Shown: piece by piece, positions 6,742 through 15,609 of the stretch
Numbering within the stretch: position 1 is the first letter of the stretch
Layout: each line of letters begins with the position of its first letter
From: Thermanaerothrix daxensis
GTDB taxonomy: Bacteria > Chloroflexota > Anaerolineae > Anaerolineales > Anaerolineaceae
NCBI RefSeq assembly: GCF_001306145.1
Contig: NZ_LGKO01000005.1
Coordinates: forward strand, 744,001-808,000
Reading direction: 5' to 3'
DNA: 64,000 nucleotides
Made by a program: the position numbers and the translations under genes
Notes under the pieces: generated by a model
What the model saw: only the letters and a program-made list of their open reading frames with translations
Databases searched by the model: none
Told to the model about the DNA's origin: nothing

Positions 6742-8802
6742 ATGTTTCACGGTGGTCCACGCAATGTGTTGAATCGCGAAACTTCAAAACCCCAGAACGT
6801 CGCTCGAACCCTGGGACGGCTGGCGAGATACTTTGGGGCCTACTGGTTTGTGTTGCTTGGGGCTGCAGTCATGGTAATAATCTCCACCTGGACACAGGTT
6901 ACTACTCCTGAGTTAACGGGCCAGTTGGTAGATTGTTATCTGGCTCCGGCGGCTTCAGGATCGTTTGGGTCGTCCTTTCCGGGGCTCTCTGAAATGGGTG
7001 GGGCGGCTCAGTCGAATTGCTGGCTGAGCGTTGCCAATGAGCCACACGGCTTTACTCAAACCCTGATACGTCGAGCGTTTCAGGTGGGTGGTTTTCCCCT
7101 TCCCCCGGCAGATCTCTCGCAGTTAAGCACAGGGGATCGTCTGGCAGGGTTGGGACGCTTTGTGGTGATCATTGTGATGCTATTTCTGTTGGGTGCTCTG
7201 CTAACCGGGCTGACATTTTTCGCCGTCTCTTGGGTGGGACAGCATGTCTTACGCGCTCTGCGTGTTAGCGTCTTTGAGCATCTGCACCGTTTGCCGCTTT
7301 CTTTCTATTCTGAAAACGAAGCCGGTGACCTGATGAGCCGGATCACTAACGATACCGAGGCTCTTCAGCAAGCCCTCTCGTTTGCGCTGGTCAACGTAGT
7401 CAGCGGGGTGCTGTTGCTGGGGTGGATCATTTACAACATGTTCACGAAAAACGTGGTGTTTGCCCTGCTGAGCGTCTCGGTAGCCCCCGTTATGTTATTG
7501 GCAACTTTGTGGTTTTCCTCGCAAGCGCGCAAGGCGTTTCGGCGGGCTCGTCAGGAATTGGGCTCTATCAACGCGGAATTGCAAGAGACCATTGCCGCTG
7601 TGCGTGAGGTACAGGCCTTCAACCGGGTGGAAGCCAATATTGAACAGTTTCGCCAGATCAATGCCGCGAATCGAGATGCCAACGTGCGGGCCGTGTCGTT
7701 TACAGCGGCGCTATCCCCCACTCTGGAGGCGCTGGGCTACCTGGCGCTGGCAATCGTGACGGTTGTGGGAGGTACCGCGCTTTTGAGTGGGGCCAGATTA
7801 GGGGGTGAGGTTGTCTCGCTGGGACTGGTGATCACTTTCCTGGGTTATGTTCAGCGCTTTAATCAGCCCATTCAGCAGATCGCAGTGTTGTGGACTAATA
7901 TTCAGAATGGGATTGCCGGGGCCGAGCGCATTTTCAATCTGTTAGATGTGGAGCCGGCTATTCAGGATGCGCCTGATGCGATCGAGATGCCGCCTATACG
8001 AGGTGAAGTGGAATTCCGCAACGTCTCTGCGGAATATATCAAGGGCCAGCCGGTGCTTAAGAACGTTTCGTTTGTGGCGAAACCAGGTCAGACCATTGCC
8101 ATTGTGGGGCCGACCGGGGCAGGGAAAACTACGATGATCAACCTGATTCCGCGCTTTTATGACGTGACCGAAGGCGCCGTGCTGATTGATGGTATTGATG
8201 TTCGGCGGGTGAAGGCCGAGTCACTGCGGCGGCAAATTGGCATTGTATTGCAGGACACGTTCCTCTTCAGTACTACCGTCATGGAAAACATCCGCATCGG
8301 GAATCCGAACGCAAGCGATGAAGAGGTCATTGAAGCCGCGCGGCTGGCTCATGCGGATACCTTTATTGAGCGCCTGCCCGCAAAGTATCAAACGGTGCTA
8401 GGCGAACGAGGGGCTGGCTTGAGCCAGGGCCAGCGCCAGTTGTTGGCCATTGCGCGGGCAATTCTGGCGAATCCGCGCATTTTGATCCTGGATGAGGCCA
8501 CTTCAAGTGTAGATACGCGCACTGAGCGCTTGATCCAGAGCGCGTTGGAGCGTTTATTAGAGGGGCGGACTGCCTTTGTCATAGCCCATCGCTTGAGTAC
8601 AATCCGCAATGCGGATCTGGTGCTGGTCGTTCACGAAGGTGAGATCATTGAGCGAGGACGGCATGAGGAATTGCTGGCTCAGCAGGGCTTTTATTATCGT
8701 TTCTACATGAGCCAATTCCGACGCGATCTGGTCAAAGCCGCGGCCGAAAACGGGCCCAAACAGACAATCCCCTCTCCCCTTTCAGTCTCCGGAGGAGCCT
8801 AG
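6742..8802 (+). CDS. ABC exporter half-transporter, subunit 2
   Basis: A 686-residue partner of the preceding subunit. Six membrane helices (about 33-370) precede the ATPase domain: Walker A GPTGAGKTT near 456, signature LSQGQ near 560, Walker B ILILDEATSSVD near 583, and a normal H-loop FVIAHRLST. The L-S-Q-G-Q signature is typical of the TM288-type half of heterodimeric exporters. The first extracellular loop is very long (about residues 62-138) and holds Cys65 and Cys93, which could form a disulphide. It ends 21 bases before a strong bidirectional terminator, closing the marR operon. Confidence 0.93.
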   Translation: MFHGGPRNVLNRETSKPQNVARTLGRLARYFGAYWFVLLGAAVMVIISTWTQVTTPELTGQLVDCYLAPAASGSFGSSFPGLSEMGGAAQSNCWLSVANEPHGFTQTLIRRAFQVGGFPLPPADLSQLSTGDRLAGLGRFVVIIVMLFLLGALLTGLTFFAVSWVGQHVLRALRVSVFEHLHRLPLSFYSENEAGDLMSRITNDTEALQQALSFALVNVVSGVLLLGWIIYNMFTKNVVFALLSVSVAPVMLLATLWFSSQARKAFRRARQELGSINAELQETIAAVREVQAFNRVEANIEQFRQINAANRDANVRAVSFTAALSPTLEALGYLALAIVTVVGGTALLSGARLGGEVVSLGLVITFLGYVQRFNQPIQQIAVLWTNIQNGIAGAERIFNLLDVEPAIQDAPDAIEMPPIRGEVEFRNVSAEYIKGQPVLKNVSFVAKPGQTIAIVGPTGAGKTTMINLIPRFYDVTEGAVLIDGIDVRRVKAESLRRQIGIVLQDTFLFSTTVMENIRIGNPNASDEEVIEAARLAHADTFIERLPAKYQTVLGERGAGLSQGQRQLLAIARAILANPRILILDEATSSVDTRTERLIQSALERLLEGRTAFVIAHRLSTIRNADLVLVVHEGEIIERGRHEELLAQQGFYYRFYMSQFRRDLVKAAAENGPKQTIPSPLSVSGGA

Positions 8803-8823
8803 TTGGGTCGTCTGTACCTGGTT

Positions 8824-8862
8824 AAAAAGCCTCTGTCTCACAAGTTGAGGCAGAGGCTTTTT
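8824..8862. terminator. Bidirectional intrinsic terminator
   Basis: A 17-bp stem (8824-8840 with 8846-8862, one T.G pair) and a five-base loop, with A-run on the left and T-run on the right arm, so it works on both strands. It lies between the convergent ABC exporter gene (ends 8802) and the DUF4870 gene (ends 8872). Confidence 0.93.
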
Positions 8863-8871
8863 CTTAGAGTT

Positions 8872-9216
8872 CTAAGCCCAGCCCTGGTTTTTGACGAAGT
8901 TGGTAATTACCGGGATTTCGAAAACCTCGCCCCGGTTTGCCTTGATGCCGTAGAAGATGACCAGGATAATGGTGACAATTGGCCCAATACACCAGCCGAC
9001 TACGGGGATGAAGCCCATCAGGATATTGAAAACAATCAAGACGACTCCCAAAATGAGGGCTTGCATTGTGTGGGCCTTGAGGAAGGGGCGGTTTTTCTTG
9101 TCCTCAAGCAGGAGGATGATTATAGGGACCAGTGGGGTCAATAAATAAGCCAGGAGGCCCCACAGGCGGTCATCACTGGTCACCTCTTCAGGGGAAATTG
9201 GGGTTTGTGCGCTCAT
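8872..9216 (-). CDS. DUF4870 / Tic20-like small membrane protein
   Basis: A 114-residue protein with a short soluble N-terminus (SPEEVTSDDRLWGLLAYLLT) and three to four hydrophobic segments. The D-R-x-W-x-x-L-A-Y start, K-N-R-P-F-L-K-A-H-T-M-Q-A-L and G-I-K-A-N-R-G-E-V-F-E-I-P blocks are the DUF4870 signature. I start it at ATG 9216 because TTTTGGAGG lies five bases upstream; a longer frame to 9258 lacks a ribosome site. Function is unknown. It lies downstream of the formate dehydrogenase genes in the same direction, about 100 bases on. Confidence 0.88.
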   Translation of the reverse strand: MSAQTPISPEEVTSDDRLWGLLAYLLTPLVPIIILLLEDKKNRPFLKAHTMQALILGVVLIVFNILMGFIPVVGWCIGPIVTIILVIFYGIKANRGEVFEIPVITNFVKNQGWA

Positions 9217-9314
9217 CGCGACCTCCAAAAGCGGAATATAGAGAGGGTATCTCTCCAAAGTTTATTGTACAACAGATATCTGAATTGGTAATCCCCTATG
9301 GATCTTTTATGCCC

Positions 9315-11480
9315 TCAATACCTGCCTCTTGGCTGAGGTTCGGCGCGGGTTCCTAGCTCTTCAGGGCGGGCTTTGCTCACACGCACCACGGCGGCCTTAT
9401 ATTCCGGGATTTTGGCTTGAGGATCAATGATGTCGTGAGTGAGCAAGTTGGCGGCGGCCTCGTGGAAATGGAAGGGAATAAACACCACTCCCGGATTGGT
9501 TTTCGGCGTCACCCGAGCGCGCAGGACGATGGAAGCGCGCCGTGAGGTGACACGCACTGCATCGCCATTCTGTATGCCCAGTCGAGCGGCATCATCCGGA
9601 TGAATATCTACGAGAGGCTCCGGGAAGAGGTCGTCGAGCCAGGAGTGGCGGGTGAGTGTACCCCCGTGCCAGTGTTCCAGGACACGCCCGGTACTCAAGA
9701 CAAATGGATAATCATCATCGGGCATTTCGGCGTTTGGCGTGTAATCCAAAGGATGGAATTTCCCTCGTCCACGGGGGAAGGTTTCGGCGAAGAGAAAAGG
9801 TGTGCCGGGGTGTTGCTTATCCCATACCGGGGTTTGGAGCCCCCCTTCGCGTTCAAGGCGCTCGTAGGTCACCCCAGCGTATTCAGGGACGTAGCGCCCC
9901 ATTTCTTCCAAGATTTCCGACGGATGGCGATAATCCCAGTAAGCCGTGGTGGGACGGCCTAAGCGCTTTTCAATGCGCTTGGCCAGATCACAGATGATTT
10001 CCCAATCTGGGCGGGATTGGCCGCGGGGTGGAATCACTTGACGCACACGCTGGACGCGGCGGTCGGTATTGGTAAACGTCCCTTCTTTTTCTGCCCAGGA
10101 AGCAGCGGGTAGGAACACGTCAGCGAAAGCACCGGACTCGTTGATAAAGAGGTCCTGCGCTACCAGGAATTCCAATTCCTGCATCTTTTGGCGAGTATGG
10201 TTGAGGTTGGGCTCTGACATCATGGGGTTTTCCCCCATGATGTAAAGGGCCCGCACGCCTCCTGGTCCTACGCTGCTGAGGATCTCGGTTGTGGTCAAGC
10301 CCAACTGCCGGCTGAGGCCACCCGGTTCAATATTCCAAGCCTGCTCCCAGCGGCGGGCGTTTTCTTCGATATCTACCCGTTGGTAGCCGGGGTAGTGCCA
10401 CGGCATGGCTCCTGCATCAGAGGCACCCTGCACGTTGTTTTGACCGCGCAGGGGGTTCAGACCGGTGCCGCGCCGCCCGATATGACCGGTTAACAGGGCC
10501 AGGTTGATTAAACTGAGTGCGTTGGCCACACCATGACTGGATTCGGGAATGCCCAACGCCCAGTAAATGGCTGCGTTTTTTGCGGTGGCATAAAGCCGGG
10601 CGGCCTGAATGATCAGGTTACGATCAACCCCCGAGATGCTCTCGGCGTATTCGGGAGTGAATTTTTCCATCGAGGTCGCAAAGGCCTCAAAATTTTCGGT
10701 GCGCTCTTCAACGAATTGGCGATTGTAGAGCCCTTCCTTGAGAATGACGTGGGCCATGGCAGAAAAGACGGGCACATCGGTGCCGGGTTTGATCGGCAGG
10801 TAAAGTGTGGCGTAGTCTACCATCTCGATCCTTCGCGGATCCACCACGATTAGTTTGGCGCCATGTTTACGCACAGCCGCCTTCATTTGCAGGGCGATAA
10901 TGGGGTGGTTCTCGGTAGGGTTGCTACCGGTCAGGATGAAGACGTCATTTTCAATCACTTCGGCCGCGGTGTTGCTCATTGCCGCAGAACCGATAGCCAT
11001 TTGCAAGGCGACCACACTGGCGGCGTGACACAGACGAGTGCAGTGATCAACGTTGTTGGTGCGGAACAGGGCACGGTACATCTTTTGCAAGAGGTAGTTA
11101 TCCTCGTTAGTGGCCTTGGCACAGCAGTAAACAGCCATGGCGTGGGGACCTTCGCGCTGATAGATATCTACCAGGCGATCTGCTACATAGTCTAACGCCT
11201 CGTCCCAAGAAATCTCGCGCCACTCAGAAAGATCAAAGGCCTGGGTGCGATCGCCAGGGCGTTGAGGTTTCTTGCGGATCAGAGGAACGGTAACGCGCTG
11301 AGGATGGTAAATAAAGTCGTGCCCAAAGCGCCCTTTAACACATAGGTTGCCATGATTAACAACCGAATTAAAGGATGAAGTAGCCTTGTAGATGAAGCCA
11401 TCGCGCACGTGAAGTTCAAGATTGCAGCCCACCCCACAGAAGGGACACACGGTCGAAACAACACGTTCCGGTTGTATCAT
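9315..11480 (-). CDS. fdhA: Formate dehydrogenase catalytic subunit (molybdopterin, Cys type)
   Basis: A 721-residue bis-molybdopterin oxidoreductase. An N-terminal [4Fe-4S] site is formed by Cys12, Cys15, Cys19 and Cys47 (CPFCGVGC ... GNLCVKG). The metal ligand lies in VDHCTRLCHAASV, where Cys151 occupies the Sec/Cys position and His152 follows, as in formate dehydrogenases. The C-terminal molybdopterin dinucleotide-binding region includes VLSTGRVLEHWHGGTLTRHS. There is no Tat signal, so the enzyme is cytoplasmic. It should oxidise formate to CO2, or the reverse, passing electrons through the NuoG-like and NuoEF subunits encoded just upstream. A good GGAG precedes the start. mobA and fdhD nearby support the assignment. 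Confidence 0.92.
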   Translation of the reverse strand: MIQPERVVSTVCPFCGVGCNLELHVRDGFIYKATSSFNSVVNHGNLCVKGRFGHDFIYHPQRVTVPLIRKKPQRPGDRTQAFDLSEWREISWDEALDYVADRLVDIYQREGPHAMAVYCCAKATNEDNYLLQKMYRALFRTNNVDHCTRLCHAASVVALQMAIGSAAMSNTAAEVIENDVFILTGSNPTENHPIIALQMKAAVRKHGAKLIVVDPRRIEMVDYATLYLPIKPGTDVPVFSAMAHVILKEGLYNRQFVEERTENFEAFATSMEKFTPEYAESISGVDRNLIIQAARLYATAKNAAIYWALGIPESSHGVANALSLINLALLTGHIGRRGTGLNPLRGQNNVQGASDAGAMPWHYPGYQRVDIEENARRWEQAWNIEPGGLSRQLGLTTTEILSSVGPGGVRALYIMGENPMMSEPNLNHTRQKMQELEFLVAQDLFINESGAFADVFLPAASWAEKEGTFTNTDRRVQRVRQVIPPRGQSRPDWEIICDLAKRIEKRLGRPTTAYWDYRHPSEILEEMGRYVPEYAGVTYERLEREGGLQTPVWDKQHPGTPFLFAETFPRGRGKFHPLDYTPNAEMPDDDYPFVLSTGRVLEHWHGGTLTRHSWLDDLFPEPLVDIHPDDAARLGIQNGDAVRVTSRRASIVLRARVTPKTNPGVVFIPFHFHEAAANLLTHDIIDPQAKIPEYKAAVVRVSKARPEELGTRAEPQPRGRY

Positions 11481-11494
11481 ATCTGTAACTCCTT

Positions 11495-12214
11495 CTAATG
11501 CGATAAGCCTTCCCGGCGCTTCTTGCCGCGCCGTTCATTGCGGGTCAGCCCCATGATTGCCTCAGGGGTATAGCCTTTTTCCAGCAACCATTCGCGTTTC
11601 GGTTTTAGTGCTCCAGTCGGGCAGACCCCTACGCACTGTCCACAAAACACGCATGTTGTTTCCGGCATTGGGTGGTGGTAGAAGGTACTGATTTGGGTCT
11701 CGAATCCCCGGCCGCTGAAGTTGAGCGCATAGGTATATTGGGCGTCCTCGGCACATACCTGGACGCAACGCCAGCACAAGATGCATTTTGCGTAGTCGCG
11801 AATGTACATGGGGTTGTCGTCTATCAGGGGTGGCTCGCGGCGTTGAGCCCCAGGAAAACGCTGGCTATCAGCACCATAGACTAGCGCCAAAGTTTCAATC
11901 TCGGGTGCCTCCGAGAGATCTACACTGGAGTAGAGCATTTCTAGGATGGTACGTCGGGAACGCCGAACGCGTTCACTTTGGGTATGGATGATCATGCCAT
12001 CCTGCACAGTGGCCACGCATGCCGGTACCAGCGTTCGCGCGCCGCTGACCTCGACTACACAAATGCGGCACAGGCCGTTAGCTGTGCAGTGATCGTGATA
12101 GCAAATGGTGGGAATCTCAATCCCTGCCTGTTGAGCCGCCTTGAGGATTGTGGAACCAGGTGCTGCTTGAACGGCAATGCCATCAATGGTTAGAGAAACA
12201 AGGGGGTGATTCAT
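11495..12214 (-). CDS. NuoG/HoxU-like Fe-S subunit of NAD-linked formate dehydrogenase
   Basis: A 239-residue electron-transfer protein. A [2Fe-2S] ferredoxin domain has ligands Cys38, Cys49, Cys52 and Cys66 (C43 is extra). Two [4Fe-4S] clusters follow: Cys144/147/150/154 ([11 protein letters not shown]) and Cys188/191/194/198 ([12 protein letters not shown]). Between them, NuoG and HoxU proteins normally have a His-Cys3 cluster site. Here the region (about 93-112, [20 protein letters not shown]) has no His or Cys, so that cluster is absent. It lies 14 bases before fdhA and 21 after the NuoEF gene, and should wire the molybdenum site to the flavin. Confidence 0.92.
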   Translation of the reverse strand: MNHPLVSLTIDGIAVQAAPGSTILKAAQQAGIEIPTICYHDHCTANGLCRICVVEVSGARTLVPACVATVQDGMIIHTQSERVRRSRRTILEMLYSSVDLSEAPEIETLALVYGADSQRFPGAQRREPPLIDDNPMYIRDYAKCILCWRCVQVCAEDAQYTYALNFSGRGFETQISTFYHHPMPETTCVFCGQCVGVCPTGALKPKREWLLEKGYTPEAIMGLTRNERRGKKRREGLSH

Positions 12215-12235
12215 GGGGGTCTCTCACACAAGAAT

Positions 12236-13963
12236 TTATGAAGATACGGGTTGGAACAGGTGAGGCCAATATTTTAAGGCGCTCAAGATGGCTGAGGCGG
12301 CGGTTTGACCCAGCCCACATAGAGAGGCATCGGTCATGGTCCAGCCAACATCTTGAAGTCGCTCTGCGTCTCCAGGGCGGGTTTGACCATTGAGAATGCG
12401 TTCCATTATTTCGTATTGGCGTTGGGTACCAATTTGACAGGGATAGCACTTGCCGCATGATTCGTCGGCAAAGAAGCGCGCCAGGCGGTATAACACATCT
12501 CGTAAATCTCGCTGGGCATCAAAGACGGTAATGACCCCTGATCCCAGGGTCAAACCTGCAGCCCGTAAGCCCTCAAAACTCAGCGGTGTATCCAGATGCT
12601 CGGGGGTGGCAAAGGTGCCCGCGGCACCTCCCACAAGGGCTGCCTGGAAGGGCGACTCACCACGCATTCCGCCTCCTAATTCGAAGATAAGGTGGCGCAG
12701 GGACACACCAAAAGGCACTTCATACAACCCTGGTCGTTGCACATCCCCAGAAAGGCAGAATAATTTGGGACCGGGGGACTTTTCGGTGCCTAATTTGCGG
12801 TACTCCTTTGCGCCCCACTGGATAATGAGAGGCACGTTGGCCAGCGTCTCCACATTGTTGATTACAGTGGGTTTACCGAAGAGCCCATGAGTAGTGGGAA
12901 AAGGCGGTTTGATGCGCGGAAAACCACGTTTGCCTTCGATGGATTCAAACAATGCCGTTTCCTCGCCGCATACGTAAGCCCCGGCACCGCGTCGGATTTC
13001 TATATCGAACGAAAAATTACTGCCCAGGATTTGAGAGCCCAGCAAGCCGGCTGTGCGCGCTTCTTCAAGGGCGTGAGAAATTGTGTGGTAGGCGTGCAGG
13101 TATTCACCGCGGATGTAAAAATAGCCCTTATTCGCCCCGATAGCATAAGCCGCAATGATCATTCCTTCCAGCACTTGGTGAGGGTCGTCCTCCATGAGGA
13201 CACGATCTTTGAAGGTACCGGGTTCGGCTTCGTCTGCGTTGCACACAACATATTTTGGGGTTCCCTCAGCACGGGCAGCACTTTCCCATTTCAAACCGGT
13301 TGGAAAGGCGGCACCTCCGCGTCCGACCAATCCGGAGGCTTTGATTTCCTCAATCAGGGCTTCGGGCGTCATCGTCAGGGCTTTTCTGAGCGCCGAATAG
13401 CCGCCACTTGCCTGGTAGGCTTTCAGGGTGGTGGTATGGCCCTTTCCACATCGTGCAGTGAGCAAACGCAAGTCGCCGTCCACGTGCGTTTGCGGACGGC
13501 GACCCGTTTTAGTGGTCAGTTCCTGCCAGGTAATCTCAGGGGCAGAGGTGGCCGGGAAGTTTTGGACCAGCAGGGCCGGTGCATGGTCGCATAAGCCCAG
13601 GCAGGGGGACTGTTCCACGGTAACGCTTATGGGTTCACCAGTTTCCAGGGCGTATTCTGCGCGGCGGCTGAGTTGCTTGAAAACGGTATCTGCTCCTGCG
13701 AGTGCACATGCCGGATCGTTGCAAACGTGAATGATGACTTTTCCCACTGGATGTGTGTGAAACATGGCATAAAATTCAATGACTCCAAACACATCCGCTG
13801 CTGGAATTTGCAATGCCTGTGCAATTTCCAGGGCAACTGGCTCAGGGATGTAGCCGTAGAAATCCTGGGCGGCGTGCAGAGCGGGTAAAAGCGCTGATCG
13901 CCCCTGAGGGGCTATTTCTGAGAGAAAAGACCGAATTGGACTGAGGTCAAGGGAAGGTTCCAT
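12236..13963 (-). CDS. NuoE-NuoF fusion: NAD(H)-binding diaphorase of formate dehydrogenase
   Basis: A 575-residue fusion. Residues 1 to about 150 are a NuoE thioredoxin-like domain with [2Fe-2S] ligands Cys81, Cys86, Cys121 and Cys125 (CNDPAC ... CLGLC). After a linker, residues from about 165 are Nuo[14 protein letters not shown] (FMN/NAD site, about 214), [30 protein letters not shown], and the [4Fe-4S] ligands Cys503, 506, 509 (ESCGKCYPC) and Cys549. It should exchange electrons with NAD. I prefer ATG 13963 to GTG 13969 because AGGTGA is correctly spaced for it. It is the first gene of the dehydrogenase operon. Confidence 0.92.
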   Translation of the reverse strand: MEPSLDLSPIRSFLSEIAPQGRSALLPALHAAQDFYGYIPEPVALEIAQALQIPAADVFGVIEFYAMFHTHPVGKVIIHVCNDPACALAGADTVFKQLSRRAEYALETGEPISVTVEQSPCLGLCDHAPALLVQNFPATSAPEITWQELTTKTGRRPQTHVDGDLRLLTARCGKGHTTTLKAYQASGGYSALRKALTMTPEALIEEIKASGLVGRGGAAFPTGLKWESAARAEGTPKYVVCNADEAEPGTFKDRVLMEDDPHQVLEGMIIAAYAIGANKGYFYIRGEYLHAYHTISHALEEARTAGLLGSQILGSNFSFDIEIRRGAGAYVCGEETALFESIEGKRGFPRIKPPFPTTHGLFGKPTVINNVETLANVPLIIQWGAKEYRKLGTEKSPGPKLFCLSGDVQRPGLYEVPFGVSLRHLIFELGGGMRGESPFQAALVGGAAGTFATPEHLDTPLSFEGLRAAGLTLGSGVITVFDAQRDLRDVLYRLARFFADESCGKCYPCQIGTQRQYEIMERILNGQTRPGDAERLQDVGWTMTDASLCGLGQTAASAILSALKYWPHLFQPVSS

Positions 13964-14031
13964 TTTCACTCACCTGGGAAAAGTGGCGTAAAATCGGGAA
14001 AGTGTTACCGCAGAATTCTTACTAATTCGCT

Positions 14032-14041
14032 TATAATTATA
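14032..14041. promoter_or_regulatory. Overlapping divergent -10 boxes between formate dehydrogenase operon and mobA
   Basis: The palindromic TATAATTATA gives TATAAT on the forward strand (14032-14037, towards mobA) and TATAAT on the reverse strand (14036-14041, towards the NuoEF gene). The two promoters cannot both be occupied at once, so the operon and its cofactor gene may be reciprocally expressed. No convincing -35 boxes were found. Confidence 0.45.
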
Positions 14042-14050
14042 CACAATCTT

Positions 14051-14656
14051 ATGCTGAGTTTGTTTGTGCAAGCCGGTGGAAAATCGCAGCGCATGGGCTT
14101 CAATAAGGCGCTAGCGTCCTTCTTGGGTGAGCCCATGATTCGGCGGGTGATTCGGCGGGTTGAGGGATTAGCGGATGAAGTGATCATTGTCGCTAATGAT
14201 CCCCAGCCTTATCTGGAATTGGGCTACCCGATAATCGCTGATCGCATTCCCGGAATGGGGGCTTTGGGCGGGCTTTATACGGCGCTGAGTTATGCTCGCT
14301 ATCCCTATGTAGGTGTTGTGGCCTGTGATATGCCCTTTGTTAGCGCTGCTCTGCTAAGAGAAGCCCAAAATCGTCTACTTCAGGACGATCTGGATGCTGT
14401 AATTCCTCAATCCCCGGAAGGTTTGGAGCCCTTTCATGCGGTCTACCGTCGCGAGACTTGTCTGCCGGCCGTAGAACGAGCTCTGGCGAGGGGGGAGCGG
14501 CGTATGATTTCCTGGCTTTCTGAGGTACGATGGCAGCCCTTACGGTGGGACGAAGTTTGCCGTTTGGATCAGCGGGGGCTGGCGTTTTTAAACGTCAACA
14601 CCCCTGACGAACTTGCCCTGGCAGAACGCCTGGCCCAAGAAACCTATTCAGAATGA
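14051..14656 (+). CDS. mobA: Molybdenum cofactor guanylyltransferase MobA
   Basis: A 201-residue nucleotidyltransferase that attaches GMP to molybdopterin, giving the guanine dinucleotide form used by formate dehydrogenases. The N-terminal nucleotide loop is QAGGKSQRMGFNKAL (canonical LAGG-x-S-x-RMG-x-DK, with Asp replaced by Asn before the Lys). VVACDMPFVS carries the metal-binding Asp, and the C-terminal NVNTPDELALAE is typical. It is divergent from the dehydrogenase operon and convergent with fdhD, overlapping its end by 13 bases. No SD is present and the leader would be only a few bases long. Confidence 0.9.
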   Translation: MLSLFVQAGGKSQRMGFNKALASFLGEPMIRRVIRRVEGLADEVIIVANDPQPYLELGYPIIADRIPGMGALGGLYTALSYARYPYVGVVACDMPFVSAALLREAQNRLLQDDLDAVIPQSPEGLEPFHAVYRRETCLPAVERALARGERRMISWLSEVRWQPLRWDEVCRLDQRGLAFLNVNTPDELALAERLAQETYSE

Positions 14657-15468
14657 GCGAAAGGCGTGGAGGCCGTGACAAGGCCTTCAGCCTGCCAGCC
14701 GATGATCCGTTCGGGATGGGTATAAATATTGAATTGGGAGCGCCGAGCATAACCGATCAAGGTGATTCCATATTGCTCAGCCAGGCGGATGGAAAGGGCA
14801 GTTGGAGAAGTGCGTGAAGCCAGCACCTGGGCTCCTAAACGGGCGGCTTTTTGAAGCATTTCGGAAGAAATGCGCCCGGTGGTGAAGAGGATACGGCGTT
14901 CGGGATGAATGCCGCGCAGGAGCATCTCGCCGGCAATTTTGTCCAGTGTATTGTGTCGCCCAATGTCCTCAACCTGGATCAGCAAACGCTCACCATCTCC
15001 TAATGCGCTCCCATGCACCCCCCGGGCAGACTGGTATAAATCCTGAGCCTGGTAAAGCAGACTCAACCCGTGTAATATCTGATGAGCCTCAAGAGTGATG
15101 AGGGGACCGCTCTCTTGAGCGATCTTCAAGGGGGGGGTCTCCTGGCTGGTAATACCACCGGTGCAGCCGGAGGTTCTGCGCCAGTGGCTGGGCTTTTGCA
15201 CGGATTTGTTCAACCACACATCAATATTGCAACCATTTTCACACACACGCACAATGGCAACTTCATCTGCGGATTCCACGATGCCTTCATTGAACAAAAA
15301 GCCAACGGCCAGGGCTTCAAGGTGGGTGGGCGTACACATCAAGGTAACCCAGCGCTCGCCATTAACGCTTAAATCCACCGGTGTCTCTACAATGATTTCC
15401 CCCTGTTGATATGTCCATCGGCCATTCTCGAAATGCCAGTAAGAGATAGGATGAGTAGTCGGTTCCAT
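14644..15468 (-). CDS. fdhD: FdhD sulfurtransferase for formate dehydrogenase
   Basis: About 274 residues. FdhD transfers sulfur to the molybdenum cofactor of formate dehydrogenase and is required for its activity. Family blocks seen are AVGFLFNEGIV, the catalytic-loop region RTSGCTGG (a single Cys in place of the C-G-x-C-G of E. coli), VEDIGRHNTLDKIAGEML, and LFTTGRISSEMLQKAARLGA. The start is uncertain: ATG 15468 has no SD, and TATAAT ends only three bases before it; an in-frame ATG lies at 15486. Its position beside mobA and the dehydrogenase genes supports a dedicated maturation role. Confidence 0.9.
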   Translation of the reverse strand: MEPTTHPISYWHFENGRWTYQQGEIIVETPVDLSVNGERWVTLMCTPTHLEALAVGFLFNEGIVESADEVAIVRVCENGCNIDVWLNKSVQKPSHWRRTSGCTGGITSQETPPLKIAQESGPLITLEAHQILHGLSLLYQAQDLYQSARGVHGSALGDGERLLIQVEDIGRHNTLDKIAGEMLLRGIHPERRILFTTGRISSEMLQKAARLGAQVLASRTSPTALSIRLAEQYGITLIGYARRSQFNIYTHPERIIGWQAEGLVTASTPFAHSE

Positions 15469-15609
15469 AAAATTATACCCGCACAATAAAACACTAATTC
15501 AAATTCGTGGTTCAATTTTACCTTAATTACTCGGAATTTTTGTACAAAAGACAAGCAGGACCCGGTGCTGGGGCATGTGGGTATGATGTTGAAAACCCGG
15601 GCTTAGAGG

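Noticed and set aside
12887-13594. A 235-codon forward frame antisense to the NuoEF fusion
   Set aside because: It lies wholly within a strongly conserved gene on the other strand and has no motif; a codon-bias shadow.
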